From: Mucilaginibacter sp. OK268
GTDB lineage: Bacteria > Bacteroidota > Bacteroidia > Sphingobacteriales > Sphingobacteriaceae
Reading direction: 5' to 3'
Assembly: GCF_900103125.1 (NCBI RefSeq)
Contig: NZ_FNJV01000010.1
Location: 62,001 to 126,000, forward strand
DNA length: 64,000 bases
Shown here: one piece after another, positions 25,811 to 34,916 of the stretch
Layout of the letters: the number at the start of each line of letters is the position of its first letter
How positions within the stretch are numbered: the first letter of the stretch is position 1
Notes under the pieces: generated by a model
Database searches by the model: none
Told to the model about the DNA's origin: nothing
What the model saw: the letters and a program-made list of their open reading frames with translations, nothing else
Program-made: the position numbers and the translations under genes

Positions 25811-26179
25811 ATGAATACAATTTTGTGGATAATACAGGGACTTCTTGCTGCTTTTTTTATTATGCCTGGTTATGGGAAAATAAGTGGCAGCAAAAAAAAA
25901 CACGTTTCAGACGGACATTTGACACCGAATGATTCTATAATACCAATCCGAATATTAGGAATTTTTGAGTTGTTAGGTTGTTTTGGTATTATAATTCCGT
26001 GGCTTACAGGTATTGTGCCAATTTTAACGCCAATCACAGCCGTTTGCTTTTGCATAATTATGGTAGCAGGTATGTTTGTTCATACTAAAAAGCAAGAATA
26101 CAAAATGCTCCCAATGTTGATTATAGTTTTTATACTGTCAGCAGCTGTGGTATATCTTAGGTTCGCTGCGTTAGCATAG
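25811..26179 (+). CDS. DoxX-like membrane protein
   Basis: 122 aa with four hydrophobic segments: ILWIIQGLLAAFFIMPGYGKI, RILGIFELLGCFGIIIPWL, ITAVCFCIIMVAGMFVHT and MLIIVFILSAAVVYL. The arrangement and the GYGKI end of helix 1 are those of the DoxX/DoxD_like family, whose function is poorly defined (redox or respiratory membrane proteins). Codon use is more AT-rich than in neighbouring genes. Located within the inverted-repeat-bounded segment, which hints at acquisition. Confidence 0.7.
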   Translation: MNTILWIIQGLLAAFFIMPGYGKISGSKKKHVSDGHLTPNDSIIPIRILGIFELLGCFGIIIPWLTGIVPILTPITAVCFCIIMVAGMFVHTKKQEYKMLPMLIIVFILSAAVVYLRFAALA

Positions 26180-26585
26180 CAATACCTTCCCTCCCAGGGG
26201 CAAAAAACAGCATCAGCCAGCAGGTTATTTGGCAATTTTGAAGCAGACGGAAGTGCATTAACATTTGTACTTTCGTCTTGCTTTTGTAACAACTTGAAGT
26301 TATAAATTCAGCGTGAAATAACACATCACCAGAACTCATTATGATCCTTAAATAAATAGATCAAGATCGGGTTACTTTCTATCGCTCATAACCTCAGAAA
26401 ATGGAAAGCCTAAAGGCTTATTCGTCCCTTTTCGTCAAAAAATCAACCTACACAACAAGCAAACAGCCGCTTTTAAGCAGATATACCTTTACTGCCTAAT
26501 GAGCTGCCAAAACTATCTCAATAAAAAGAAACCGCCTCATAATTACTTATGAGACGGCCTCTTTCTTTTTATGTCTGTCTCCGCG

Positions 26586-26668
26586 CGTCATTGCGAGGTA
26601 CGAAGCAATCTCTATGCTATACAGAGCGAATCTGCTTATCGGGGATTGCTTCGTACCTCGCAATGACG
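26586..26668. repeat. REP-like hairpin (CGTCATTGCGAGG type)
   Basis: Perfect 25-bp arms CGTCATTGCGAGGTACGAAG+CAATC (26586-26610) and complement (26644-26668). A variant lies at 28371-28452. Common dispersed repeat; the frame across it (SLRGTKQSL...) is spurious. The rest of the gap 26180-26585 shows no gene. Confidence 0.85.
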
Positions 26669-26717
26669 TGTGGGTTATTAATTGTTTCATGCACCCCCCC
26701 TTCAGGGGGCCGGGGGA

Positions 26718-27485
26718 CTAAAACTCCAGCTCCAACAACACCGGGCAATGATCGGAGTGTTTGGCTTCGGGTAAAATGGCGGCACGTTTAATGGTGGCCT
26801 CCAGTTCGGTACTGGCCATGGCATAATCAATACGCCAACCTAAGTTTTTGCCTCTTGAACCCGCTCTGAAACTCCACCAGGTATAATTATGCGGTTCTTT
26901 GTTCAGGTGACGGAAGGTATCGATAAAGCCCCCTTCGATGAATTTCTCCATCCATTCGCGTTCTTCGGGCAAAAAGCCGGAAGAGTTGGCGTTTGATTTA
27001 GGGTTGTGGATGTCAATAGGACGGTGACAGATATTATAATCACCACATACCACCAGTTTGGGATATTGGCTTTTGAGCAGTGTAAGGTATCTGCCAAATT
27101 CATCTAAAAACCGGTATTTAAACACCTGGCGCTCATCGCCGCTGGAACCCGACGGAAAATAAACGCTCATGACGGATACTTCGTCAAAATCAATGCGGAT
27201 ACAACGGCCTTCACGGTCAAAATCAGGGATGCCGCAGCCATATTCAATATGTTTAGGTGTTTGTTTACTAAAGATAGCGGTACCACTGTATCCTTTTTTT
27301 TCGGCCGGGAACCAGTAGTGTTTGTACCCCAGCTGGTCTACCAGTCCAAGATCGGTTAATACATCAGGGGTCGCTTTAATTTCCTGGAGGCAAACCACAT
27401 CGGCATCAGTAGCCTGTAACCAGGCCAACCAGTTTTTACTGATGGCCGAGCGGATACCATTAACATTATAGGTTATTATTTTCAT
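26718..27485 (-). CDS. xth: Exodeoxyribonuclease III
   Basis: 255 aa AP endonuclease / 3'-5' exonuclease of base-excision repair. Endonuclease-exonuclease-phosphatase fold with YNVNGIRSA at the start, CLQEIKA (metal-binding Glu), VCGDYNICHRPIDIHNPK and the C-terminal RIDYAMAS ... KHSDHCPVLLEL (catalytic Asp-His). ATG 27485 at MKIITYNVNG. Single gene. Confidence 0.94.
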   Translation of the reverse strand: MKIITYNVNGIRSAISKNWLAWLQATDADVVCLQEIKATPDVLTDLGLVDQLGYKHYWFPAEKKGYSGTAIFSKQTPKHIEYGCGIPDFDREGRCIRIDFDEVSVMSVYFPSGSSGDERQVFKYRFLDEFGRYLTLLKSQYPKLVVCGDYNICHRPIDIHNPKSNANSSGFLPEEREWMEKFIEGGFIDTFRHLNKEPHNYTWWSFRAGSRGKNLGWRIDYAMASTELEATIKRAAILPEAKHSDHCPVLLELEF

Positions 27486-27663
27486 TTTGGAATTTAGATG
27501 TTGGATTTTTGAACGACTAAGGTACGATTTTTTTGATTTTGGGAATTGTCAGAACCCCGATTTACTTGATTAGGGAATAAAAGGATTTTCTAGTCAAATC
27601 GTAATCAGGGCCATCATTTAATCCCTTAATCATGGTTCAAACAAATACATCCGAAACCCGATA

Positions 27664-28350
27664 TCAACGTAGTATTTTATCCAATTGCCGGCACTCTTTC
27701 TTACTGAGAATCTCTACTGTCATAGGAACATCCGTTAGTGGGCGATCACACGCATCCTTTTTTACGGCAGCAATACGGTCCACCATATCAAGCCCCGAAA
27801 TTACCTCACCATAAACAGTATAATTTTGGTCGAGATGAGGCACCCCGCCAACAGATTTATACCATTCCCTTTGCCATGCCGGTATCTTGCGGCCTTTCAA
27901 ACGGGTTTTCTCCAGTGTATCCAGCTTGCCATCAGTAAAACGTTTGCCTTCGGTGATATAGAACTGGCATCCGCTTGATGCTTTTTTCGGGTTCTCGTCG
28001 CGTGCCGCGGCCAGTACACCCCGCTTGTGAAACAGGCTGTCCCTGAACTCAGCAGGTACGGTATAACCCACATCGCCATCGCCCAGTTCCAATTCAGGTA
28101 TTGCCTTTTTTGAATCAGGGTCGCCACCCTGGATCATAAAGTTCTGTATCACCCGGTGAAATAAAGTGCCGTTATAAAAGCCTTTTTTTGCCAGTTTTAT
28201 AAAATTATCGCGGTGCAGAGGCGTTTCATTATATAAGCGGATGATACAATCGCCATAACTGGTTCTAATGCGTACATACTGGTTTTTAGGTGGCCCGGCA
28301 AAGGCGGCAATACTCAGCAGGAGCAGAGTTATAGTAAAGAGTTTTTTCAT
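27664..28350 (-). CDS. Exported cyclophilin-type peptidyl-prolyl isomerase
   Basis: 228 aa. Signal peptide (MKKLFTITLLLLSIAAFAG) then a cyclophilin domain: TSYGDCIIRLYNETPLHRDN, FHRVIQNFMIQGGDPDSKK with the catalytic Arg, and YTVYGEVISGLDMVDRIA. It has a ~45-residue insertion typical of Bacteroidota cyclophilins (RFTDGKLDTLEKTRLKG...). Periplasmic folding helper. Single gene flanked by dispersed repeats. Confidence 0.9.
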   Translation of the reverse strand: MKKLFTITLLLLSIAAFAGPPKNQYVRIRTSYGDCIIRLYNETPLHRDNFIKLAKKGFYNGTLFHRVIQNFMIQGGDPDSKKAIPELELGDGDVGYTVPAEFRDSLFHKRGVLAAARDENPKKASSGCQFYITEGKRFTDGKLDTLEKTRLKGRKIPAWQREWYKSVGGVPHLDQNYTVYGEVISGLDMVDRIAAVKKDACDRPLTDVPMTVEILSKKECRQLDKILR

Positions 28351-28370
28351 ATATCGTTAGATCGGTTAGT

Positions 28371-28452
28371 ACGTCATTGCGAGCGTAGCGTGGCAATCCC
28401 TAATATACAGAGCGGCTCTACAAATCGGGGATTGCTACGCTACGCAATGACG
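28371..28452. repeat. REP-like hairpin (CGTCATTGCGAGC type), variant
   Basis: ACGTCATTGCGAGCGTAGCG with TGGCAATCCC on the left and GGGGATTGCTACGCTACGCA with ATGACGT on the right. Same family as 26586-26668 with different inner words. Confidence 0.8.
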
Positions 28453-28500
28453 TTATTTTTTACGTTTTTACGCTTTTTGCAGTGAAGCCGCAAAAAGCAT

Positions 28501-28848
28501 CTAATTTCCCTCCAGTTCTTCAAAATAACTGATCATCAGTGATTTGAGGATCATCTCCTGCTCCAGCAAGGTATAATTAGGGATAACCTTTGTTCTTTTC
28601 CAATGCGGCCAACCGTCCTGGTCAAGGCCCTCCAGCTCATAAAAACCCAGCATACTAAAAAGGCGGCAATTGGCAATATGCATCAGCTCTTCCTTCTGGC
28701 GTTTGCTGAATTTGCGTGGTCCCTGGCCCAATTCCTGCACACCAATTAAAAACAGCATTACTTTCAGATCGGGTTTTTCGTTATCAAAATCCTGGGCAAT
28801 ACGTTGCTGCAGCGCATCCCATTTCACATTAATTTCGGCAGGTGTCAT
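28501..28848 (-). CDS. Conserved hypothetical protein
   Basis: 115 aa, no signal or membrane segment. Mostly helical and acidic; landmarks are KVMLFLIGVQELGQGPRKFS, KRQKEELMHIANCRLFS and a C-terminal acidic helix. I recognise it only as a small Bacteroidota family without function. ATG 28848 is the natural start. It probably stands alone between a REP-like hairpin and a word-type hairpin. Confidence 0.7.
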   Translation of the reverse strand: MTPAEINVKWDALQQRIAQDFDNEKPDLKVMLFLIGVQELGQGPRKFSKRQKEELMHIANCRLFSMLGFYELEGLDQDGWPHWKRTKVIPNYTLLEQEMILKSLMISYFEELEGN

Positions 28849-28872
28849 ACCGGCAAATATAAGTGATAAATT

Positions 28873-28951
28873 TGTTCATAGTTGAGGGCAGATGGTTCAT
28901 AGATGATAGTTCATAGTAAAAGGCTATGAACCATGAACTATCGACTATAAG
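28873..28951. repeat. Word-type inverted repeat (GTTCATAG vocabulary)
   Basis: The left side has GTTCATAG three times (28874, 28894, 28909); the right side has CTATGAACCATGAACTATC (28924-28942) plus GACTATAAGC. Arms are imperfect because the words occur in different order. It lies between two divergent genes. Confidence 0.7.
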
Positions 28952-29015
28952 CTAATAAACAAATGTGCGGTTATCATAAATGTTACAATGTTGCGTTATT
29001 TTTAACATTTTATTA

Positions 29016-29023
29016 ACTATTTT
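29016..29023 (+). promoter_or_regulatory. Candidate -7 element TATTTTTG
   Basis: Exact TAnnTTTG about 18 bp before the small membrane protein at 29042; a TTG about 24 bp further upstream is slightly too far for the usual -33. Coordinates of the element are within a base or two. Confidence 0.35.
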
Positions 29024-29041
29024 TGTGTGATCTTTTGATTA

Positions 29042-29383
29042 ATGACACTTAAGGTGAAGAAAAACAGGTTACATATAATATACTCATGGCTATTGCTTAT
29101 TTGCTTTATAGCCGGTCAGTATGTTGTTTATACTCATCAACACCTTCTTGTTAAAACTACCGGCTCGGTTTACGCAACCGCCGACCATAGCCACCAACAA
29201 CAAACAGTTAAGGAAAAATGTTATCTGTGCGATGCCATGCATCACCAGGCAGCTGTTATTGATCAGGCATTTTGTTTAGTGCCACAAGTAGCTACCCTGC
29301 ATTTTTTTAAAGCCAGCGACTATAGCTTCGTAAGCATTGCGCTCGTGCTGGCTGCCGGTCGTGCCCCTCCCGTACTTTCATAA
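29042..29383 (+). CDS. Small membrane/exported protein with Cys-His motif, upstream of TonB receptor
   Basis: 113 aa. One N-terminal hydrophobic segment (IIYSWLLLICFIAGQYVVYT), a His/Gln-rich stretch (DHSHQQQ), CYLCDAMHHQ, and a C-terminal hydrophobic segment ending GRAPPVLS. The CxxC plus His and the position 67 bp before a TonB receptor suggest a metal-related role, as for small DUF2946-like partners; this is inference only. Probably co-transcribed with the receptor. Confidence 0.6.
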   Translation: MTLKVKKNRLHIIYSWLLLICFIAGQYVVYTHQHLLVKTTGSVYATADHSHQQQTVKEKCYLCDAMHHQAAVIDQAFCLVPQVATLHFFKASDYSFVSIALVLAAGRAPPVLS

Positions 29384-29450
29384 TATCATTTTTTCCTGCA
29401 AAATAGGCCACCATTGGTGTGGTATTTATTGATCCCCAAATTCTTTTATT

Positions 29451-31964
29451 ATGAAATTAAAGCTAATTAGTAGCTTATTATTGCTTTTTATAGGTTTTTC
29501 TGCTTTTGCGAATGCGCATACAATTACAACAAAAAACGCGGCTGTTGAAGAGGCCGTGGGCACTTTAACCGGTACGGTTACCGACAAAGCCGACGGCAAA
29601 CCCGTTATTGGTGCTACCGTAAGCATCCCCGATCTGCATACCGGAGCTATTACCGATGTAAATGGTAAATACGTGTTAAACCATGTTCCCCGTGGCGTTT
29701 ACCTGGTACAGGTAAGCTATCTTGGATATGCCACTTTCAACCAAAAGGTTGATCTTTCAAAAACATCTGTGTTTGATGTAAAGCTGCAAGCTTCGTCATT
29801 GGAGGCTGGTGAAGTAGTGGTAACCGGTGTAAGTAAAGCTACCGAGATAAAACGCAGTCCCGTACCTATGATAGCCGTAGGTAAAGCCTACCTGGAACAG
29901 CGCGCAGCTTCGGGTAATATTATTGATCAGATTGCTACCCTGCCAGGTGTAAGCGCGGTTACTACCGGTCCAAACGTATCCAAGCCATTTATCCATGGCC
30001 TGGGCTATAACCGGGTAATTACCTTACAGGATGGTATACGCCAGGAAGGTCAGCAATGGGGCGATGAGCACGGTATCGAAGTTGATCAAAACTCGATTGA
30101 CCGGGTAGAGATCATCAAAGGCCCGGCCAGTTTAACCTATGGTTCTGACGCAATCGGTGGTGTGGTTAACCTGATTACCCCGGCACCCGTTCCTGAAGGT
30201 AAAATATTAGGTTCGGTACAAGGTATTTATGGTACCAACCAGGGTTTGCTCAATGGCTCTTTCCGATTACAGGGCAACCAGAACGGCCTGATCTGGGGAA
30301 CGGTAATATCAGCTAAAGAAGCTAAGAATTATCAGAACCAGCAAGACGGCCGGGTATATGCTACCGGTTATCAGGAAAAAGATGCCCGTGTAATGGTGGG
30401 TCTGAACAAATCATGGGGCTACTCTTATTTACACGCTTCTGTTTTTGATGATAAGCAGGATATCCCAGATGGCAGCCGCGACTCGCTTACCCGTAAATTC
30501 ACCAAGCAAATAACCGAAGACGGCGCCACTGCTATCGTTCCGGAATCTGAACTAAACTCCTACCGCATCCCGACCCTACATCAACGCGTTCAGCTTTACC
30601 GCATCTATAACAACAGTAACTTTATTTTAGGTAATGGCAACCTGCTGGTTAACCTGGGCTATCAACTCAGTCACAGACGGGAGTATACCCATCCTGAGTA
30701 TGGAGATATTCCAGGCTTAAACCTGCATTTGCACACTTACACCTATGATGTTAAATACAACTTTAACATCGGCGATGATTATGAAACCACCTTTGGTGTA
30801 AATGGTCAGTATGGTAAAAATACGATCGATGGCGCCACTGATTTTCCTATCCCGGCCTATCACCAGTTTGATATCGGGCCTTTCTTTGTGATCAAGAAAA
30901 GCTTTGGTAAACTCGATCTTTCGGCCGGTGCCCGTTTTGATTCACGCTCTTTCAAGGGCGATGCCGCTTACGTAGATACTATTGGCGGGCCTCATGGCTT
31001 CCCTCAGTTATACAAAGGTCCCAACCCAACCACCGCGCCTAACGTTACATCACAGTTTGACGCCCTTAGCAAAACTTTCACCGGCTTTTCGGGCAGTTTT
31101 GGTGCAACCTACAATGTATCCGACCAGTTTTTGTTCAAGGCTAATCTTGCCCGTGGTTTCAGGGCGCCGAGTATTGCCGAACTATCTGCCAATGGCCCCG
31201 ATCCAGGTTCACAGATCTATCACGTAGGTGATAAGAACTTTAAACCGGAGTTCAGTTTTCAACAGGATATCGGCGCGTTCTTAACACTGCCAAATATCTC
31301 TGCCAGCGTGGAGTTGTTTAATAATGAGATCTCTAACTACATATTTCAACAGCAGGAGCTGAACCCCGATGGCAGTCCGGTGATCACCCAAGGTTATAAT
31401 ACTTTTACCTATGTACAAAGCAAAGCCAGGATCTATGGCGGCGAAGTTAATGTCGATTTGCACCCATTGCCATGGTTGCATTTTGAAAACTCACTGAGTT
31501 TAACTTACGGTGAGAACAAAGGAAACGGTGGTCCAGTGCCCGATAGCTTAAAATACTTGCCGTTCATCCCACCATTGCATACCCACTCAGAATTGCGCGG
31601 AGCGTTTAACGGCGGCTTTGGCGACTTTAAAAATCTGTATGTTTTTGTTGGCTTTGATCATTACAGCGCCCAAAACCGTTTCTTTTCCGCTTACGGTACA
31701 GAGACTGCCACCGCGGGTTACAATTTGCTAAGTGCAGGCTTTGGTGGTAACATTGTCAACAAATCAGGTCAGCCGGTTTTGAAACTGTTTATTGAAGGCA
31801 CTAACCTGGCTAATATAAATTACCAATCAAACATGAGCAGGCTTAAATATTTCGGTAATCCTACCGCCCCTGATGGTATTAATCATGGTATTTTTAATAT
31901 GGGCCGTAATATCAGCTTTAAGGTGGTTGTACCATTTGGTTTCAACACCGGTAAAAAATCATAA
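29451..31964 (+). CDS. TonB-dependent outer-membrane receptor
   Basis: 837 aa. Signal peptide to about residue 22, a carboxypeptidase-regulatory-like domain (GTLTGTVTDKADGKPVIGAT to about 120), a plug with GNIIDQIATLPGVSAVTTGP and RVEIIKGPASLTYGSDAIGG (TonB plug hallmark), and a 22-strand barrel. It imports an unknown ligand using TonB energy. No SusD partner follows, so a glycan role is not favoured; the upstream Cys-His protein points to a metal or metal complex. A terminator follows. Confidence 0.9.
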   Translation: MKLKLISSLLLLFIGFSAFANAHTITTKNAAVEEAVGTLTGTVTDKADGKPVIGATVSIPDLHTGAITDVNGKYVLNHVPRGVYLVQVSYLGYATFNQKVDLSKTSVFDVKLQASSLEAGEVVVTGVSKATEIKRSPVPMIAVGKAYLEQRAASGNIIDQIATLPGVSAVTTGPNVSKPFIHGLGYNRVITLQDGIRQEGQQWGDEHGIEVDQNSIDRVEIIKGPASLTYGSDAIGGVVNLITPAPVPEGKILGSVQGIYGTNQGLLNGSFRLQGNQNGLIWGTVISAKEAKNYQNQQDGRVYATGYQEKDARVMVGLNKSWGYSYLHASVFDDKQDIPDGSRDSLTRKFTKQITEDGATAIVPESELNSYRIPTLHQRVQLYRIYNNSNFILGNGNLLVNLGYQLSHRREYTHPEYGDIPGLNLHLHTYTYDVKYNFNIGDDYETTFGVNGQYGKNTIDGATDFPIPAYHQFDIGPFFVIKKSFGKLDLSAGARFDSRSFKGDAAYVDTIGGPHGFPQLYKGPNPTTAPNVTSQFDALSKTFTGFSGSFGATYNVSDQFLFKANLARGFRAPSIAELSANGPDPGSQIYHVGDKNFKPEFSFQQDIGAFLTLPNISASVELFNNEISNYIFQQQELNPDGSPVITQGYNTFTYVQSKARIYGGEVNVDLHPLPWLHFENSLSLTYGENKGNGGPVPDSLKYLPFIPPLHTHSELRGAFNGGFGDFKNLYVFVGFDHYSAQNRFFSAYGTETATAGYNLLSAGFGGNIVNKSGQPVLKLFIEGTNLANINYQSNMSRLKYFGNPTAPDGINHGIFNMGRNISFKVVVPFGFNTGKKS

Positions 31965-31991
31965 GTTATTTTATACCTTTTGAAAAACATG

Positions 31992-32025
31992 AAAAGCTCT
32001 GTCCGTCAAAGGCAGAGCTTTTTTT
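31992..32025 (+). terminator. Terminator of TonB receptor
   Basis: AAAAGCTCTG pairs with CAGAGCTTTT (imperfect inner loop) followed by a run of seven T. Confidence 0.85.
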
Positions 32026-32132
32026 GTATACTGGTGAAAGCATTTAAAGGGAATCATCAAAATATTTGATGATTCTGTGATTTACAAGGTCAAAGTATTT
32101 AGGTATTTTTGAGGGAAAAAGTAAAAGAAGGG

Positions 32133-32207
32133 GTGTCATGGTGAGCCTGTCGAACCATGGTGCGTGGGGCATCTCCGCGCGATCCTTCGACAAGCTCAGG
32201 ATGACAG
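32133..32207. repeat. REP-like hairpin (CTTCGACAAGCTCAGGATGACA type)
   Basis: GTGTCATGGTGAGCCTGTCG and CCTTCGACAAGCTCAGGATG face each other; a close cousin of the 3271, 7789 and 35974 elements. A small hairpin GAATCATCAAA/TTTGATGATTC sits before it (about 32051-32075). Confidence 0.75.
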
Positions 32208-32228
32208 GCCAGTAAATAATAAAATTAA

Positions 32229-32645
32229 ATGCTCTTAACTGTTCAATCACTGGCAGGTCTGCCTGCCGCCGCCGAAGCGATCATAACCCAAGCGGCCAAT
32301 AACAGGATATTTCTTTTTTATGGCGATATGGGGGCCGGCAAAACCACCCTGATCAAAAGCCTGTGCAGTTTTTTAGGTACAATGGACGCGGTTACCAGCC
32401 CTACGTTTGCCATCGTGAATGAGTACCAGGGCCCGAAAGATAAAATATATCATTTTGATTTTTACCGGCTTAAAGACCAAACAGAAGCGCTGGATATGGG
32501 TTATGAAGAATACTTTTACGCGGGCGTCTACTGTTTTATTGAGTGGCCCGAAAAGATACCCGACCTGCTGCCGCCGCATTATACCAACATCAGGATCAAA
32601 GCTTTAAACGATGGTTCGCGACAGGTTAATATTGAAAATTTTTAG
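32229..32645 (+). CDS. tsaE: tRNA threonylcarbamoyladenosine biosynthesis ATPase
   Basis: 138 aa. P-loop GDMGAGKTTL, the TsaE landmarks TSPTFAIVNEY, HFDFYRL and FIEWPEKI. With TsaB, TsaC and TsaD it makes t6A37 in ANN-decoding tRNAs. ATG 32229. The next gene on the same strand is the alanine dehydrogenase, a pairing often seen in Bacteroidota. Confidence 0.93.
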   Translation: MLLTVQSLAGLPAAAEAIITQAANNRIFLFYGDMGAGKTTLIKSLCSFLGTMDAVTSPTFAIVNEYQGPKDKIYHFDFYRLKDQTEALDMGYEEYFYAGVYCFIEWPEKIPDLLPPHYTNIRIKALNDGSRQVNIENF

Positions 32646-32660
32646 TAAAACAAGAGAACG

Positions 32661-32688
32661 AATGTGCGGATATCAGACGTGCAGATGG
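32661..32688. repeat. Single-arm word repeat (ATGTGCGGATATCAGACGTGCAGATG)
   Basis: AATGTGCGGATATCAGACGT and GCAGATG match the arms of 8364-8466 in order and words. No facing arm found before 32784, so it appears to be a half element. Confidence 0.6.
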
Positions 32689-32783
32689 GGTTCTGGAATG
32701 CATAAAAAAGCAGTAATTCACTAAATCGATAATTCAATAAATCATTAATTATATTTATCTTCATCAGCCACAATTAAAACATC

Positions 32784-34013
32784 ATGAGTTCAGGGATATA
32801 CAGTGGGTTTTCTGACATTGCCAAACAGGCAATGATGCAGCCTCAGGAGTCGATGCTGGAGGTTAAGAATAAGAAGAATAAGTTATACATCGGCATTCCA
32901 AAGGAGGTTTCGTTCCAGGAGAACCGTATTCCCTTAACCCCGCTGTCGGTAGCTTTGCTGGTTAATAACGGGCACGACGTTATTTTAGAAAGCAACGCGG
33001 GCCAGGCCGCCAATTTTTCTGACAAGGATTACAGCGAGCAGGGTGCCCGCATTGTTTACGATCATAAATCAGTATACGAAGGGGCTGATATCATCATCAA
33101 AATAGCTCCCCCTACCATGCAGGAGATCGAATTGATGAAACCCGGACAGATATTGATATCTGCCCTGCAACTGGCCACCTTAAAGGCCGAGTGTCTGCAT
33201 GCGCTGATGGCCAAAAAAATTACCGCGCTTAGCTTTGAACACCTGCGTGACGAGGGAAATACCCTGAGCGTGGTACGTGCCATGAGCGAGATTGTAGGCG
33301 CCACATCAATATTGATAGCGGCCGAATATTTAAGCAATGTGTTTGACGGCAAAGGCCTGATGCTGGGAGGTATCACGGGCGTACCCCCTACCGAAATTGT
33401 GATCCTGGGAGCAGGTACCGTTGGTGAATACGCAGCCCGCACCGCCATATCCCTGGGTGCCGAAGTAAAAGTTTTTGATCCATCGATATACAAACTGCGC
33501 CGCTTGCAAAATAACATTGGCAGCCGGGTTTTTACCTCGGTAGTACAGCCTATTGTGCTCGAAAAGGCCATTACCACCTGTGATGTGGCCATTGGCGCCA
33601 TGAGGGCCGAGGATGGACGCAGTCCGTGTATCATTTCTGAAGCTACTGTAAGTCGTATGAAACGCGACTCGGTAATCATCGATGTGAGTATAGATCAGGG
33701 TGGTTGTTTTGAAACATCAGAAGTTACCAATCATACCCATCCGGTGTTCCGCAAGCACGATGTTATCCATTACTGTGTACCCAATATAGCTTCGCGTGTG
33801 GCCCGCACAGCTACTTATGCACTTACCAATATATTTGCCCCCATACTGCTGGATATCGGCGATCAGGGCGGTATTAAAAACGTGATATGGCAAAAGTCGG
33901 GTGTGCGTAATGCGGTATACATTTATCATGGGCATTTAACCAATAAACATATCGGCGAGCGTTTTTCCATTCCCTGTAAAGATCTGGATCTGCTCATCGT
34001 GTCGCACCGGTAA
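32784..34013 (+). CDS. Alanine dehydrogenase family protein
   Basis: 409 aa. N-terminal AlaDh/PNT domain with IGIPKEVSFQENRIPLTP, catalytic-region His in SFEHLRDE, then the NAD Rossmann domain with ILGAGTVGEYAARTAISLGA and VIIDVSIDQGGCFETS, and HPVFRKHDVIHYCVPNIASRV. It converts alanine to pyruvate with NAD. About 35 residues longer at the N-terminus than the classic enzyme, typical of the Sphingobacteriaceae form. ATG 32784. The dipeptidase that follows 10 bp later would release D-Ala, so the two may work together. Confidence 0.85.
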   Translation: MSSGIYSGFSDIAKQAMMQPQESMLEVKNKKNKLYIGIPKEVSFQENRIPLTPLSVALLVNNGHDVILESNAGQAANFSDKDYSEQGARIVYDHKSVYEGADIIIKIAPPTMQEIELMKPGQILISALQLATLKAECLHALMAKKITALSFEHLRDEGNTLSVVRAMSEIVGATSILIAAEYLSNVFDGKGLMLGGITGVPPTEIVILGAGTVGEYAARTAISLGAEVKVFDPSIYKLRRLQNNIGSRVFTSVVQPIVLEKAITTCDVAIGAMRAEDGRSPCIISEATVSRMKRDSVIIDVSIDQGGCFETSEVTNHTHPVFRKHDVIHYCVPNIASRVARTATYALTNIFAPILLDIGDQGGIKNVIWQKSGVRNAVYIYHGHLTNKHIGERFSIPCKDLDLLIVSHR

Positions 34014-34023
34014 ATCCTATCCT

Positions 34024-34704
34024 ATGCATCGTTATATCATCGTACTGTTTTTTGTTTTAGCCGGTATAAACGCCAGCGCGCAGCATTACAAGTACATTGA
34101 TAGCACCAAAATAAGCGGTCCGGCCCGGTATAAAAAACAAATCAAAGCTAATCCCGATAAACAGCTGGTCGAGATAAAGCGTTACATCCCGCAGATTGCG
34201 TTGGATATCAGGTATGCTACCACCAATAATTTTATGCACAGGCGCATGTATCAGCAGGCTAAGGCTTATGCCCGCCTGCCGGTTGTAAAAGCTTTGCAAC
34301 AGGTAGAGGCCGACCTGCAAACCCGTGGCCTGGGGCTTAAAATTTATGACGCCTACCGCCCTTACTCGGTTACCATTAAATTTTATGAAATGGCCAGTGA
34401 TACCAATTTTGTGGCCGATCCGCGTAAAGGCTCCAAACATAACCGGGGGTGCGCGATTGACCTGAGTTTGATTGACCTTAAAACAGGAAAAGAACTGGAT
34501 ATGCCTACAGGTTTTGATAGCTTTAGCAGAAAGGCCGCGGCCAATTATCCCACCCTCAGTAAACAACAGCTGGACAATCGCGAATTATTAAAAACAATAA
34601 TGCAGGCCCATGGCTTTAAAGTGTTGAGTACCGAATGGTGGCATTACGATTTTAACGGCTGGGCCAGTTACGAATTACTCGATATCCCTTTTTCTGGACT
34701 ATAG
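34024..34704 (+). CDS. D-alanyl-D-alanine dipeptidase (VanX/DdpX, M15D)
   Basis: 226 aa. Signal peptide to about residue 20 (NASA-QH). Peptidase M15D signature SKHNRGCAIDLSL (zinc His and Asp) and the C-terminal TEWWHYDF with catalytic Glu and zinc His; IYDAYRPYS earlier. It hydrolyses D-Ala-D-Ala in the periplasm, likely recycling wall dipeptides. It follows the alanine dehydrogenase by 10 bp, consistent with one operon for alanine use. Confidence 0.9.
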   Translation: MHRYIIVLFFVLAGINASAQHYKYIDSTKISGPARYKKQIKANPDKQLVEIKRYIPQIALDIRYATTNNFMHRRMYQQAKAYARLPVVKALQQVEADLQTRGLGLKIYDAYRPYSVTIKFYEMASDTNFVADPRKGSKHNRGCAIDLSLIDLKTGKELDMPTGFDSFSRKAAANYPTLSKQQLDNRELLKTIMQAHGFKVLSTEWWHYDFNGWASYELLDIPFSGL

Positions 34705-34711
34705 GATTTTG

Positions 34712-34858
34712 GGAGTAAGGATTTGGGGACTTTTGGAGCAAGGATTAAGGGAATAAAGAGTAAGGATTGGAAAAATCTTTATTCCTGTCCTTGCTCCATA
34801 AATCCTTGTTCCTTGCTCTAAAAAGTCCTTGCTCCAAAAGTCCCCAAATCCTTGCTCC
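34712..34858. repeat. Word-type inverted repeat (GGAGCAAGGATTTGGGG vocabulary)
   Basis: 33-bp arms at 34712-34744 and 34826-34858 match at 32 of 33 positions (outer end GGAGTAAGGATTTGGGGACT). The interior contains further AAGGATT / CCTTGCTC words, giving extended imperfect pairing. It lies between the dipeptidase and yihY on the same strand. Confidence 0.9.
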
Positions 34859-34916
34859 TAAAGAAGGCATCAAAATTGCTAAGCTTTGGTTCGATGCATC
34901 AATTAAATAAGCGCAA

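Larger units (their letters stand above)
25384..26571. other. Segment bounded by ~27-bp inverted repeats, carrying doxX-like gene
   Basis: The left end ATAAAAAGAAAGAGGCTGTC then TCAAAAG (about 25375-25401) and, inverted, the right end ATAAAAAGAAAGAGGCCGTC then TCATAAG (about 26543-26570) agree at about 25 of 27 positions. Each end is also a local hairpin ending in a T run, so they could simply be two related terminators. The inside has lower GC content than its surroundings, one DoxX gene and fragments. Possible transposon-derived unit, unproven. Confidence 0.4.

Noticed and set aside
26549..26791. 80-codon frame with SLRGTKQSL
   Set aside because: Translation of the CGTCATTGCGAGG hairpin and antisense of xth.
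33062..33679. 205-codon antisense frame inside the alanine dehydrogenase gene
   Set aside because: A shadow of a strongly supported gene with normal codon use; no independent family features.
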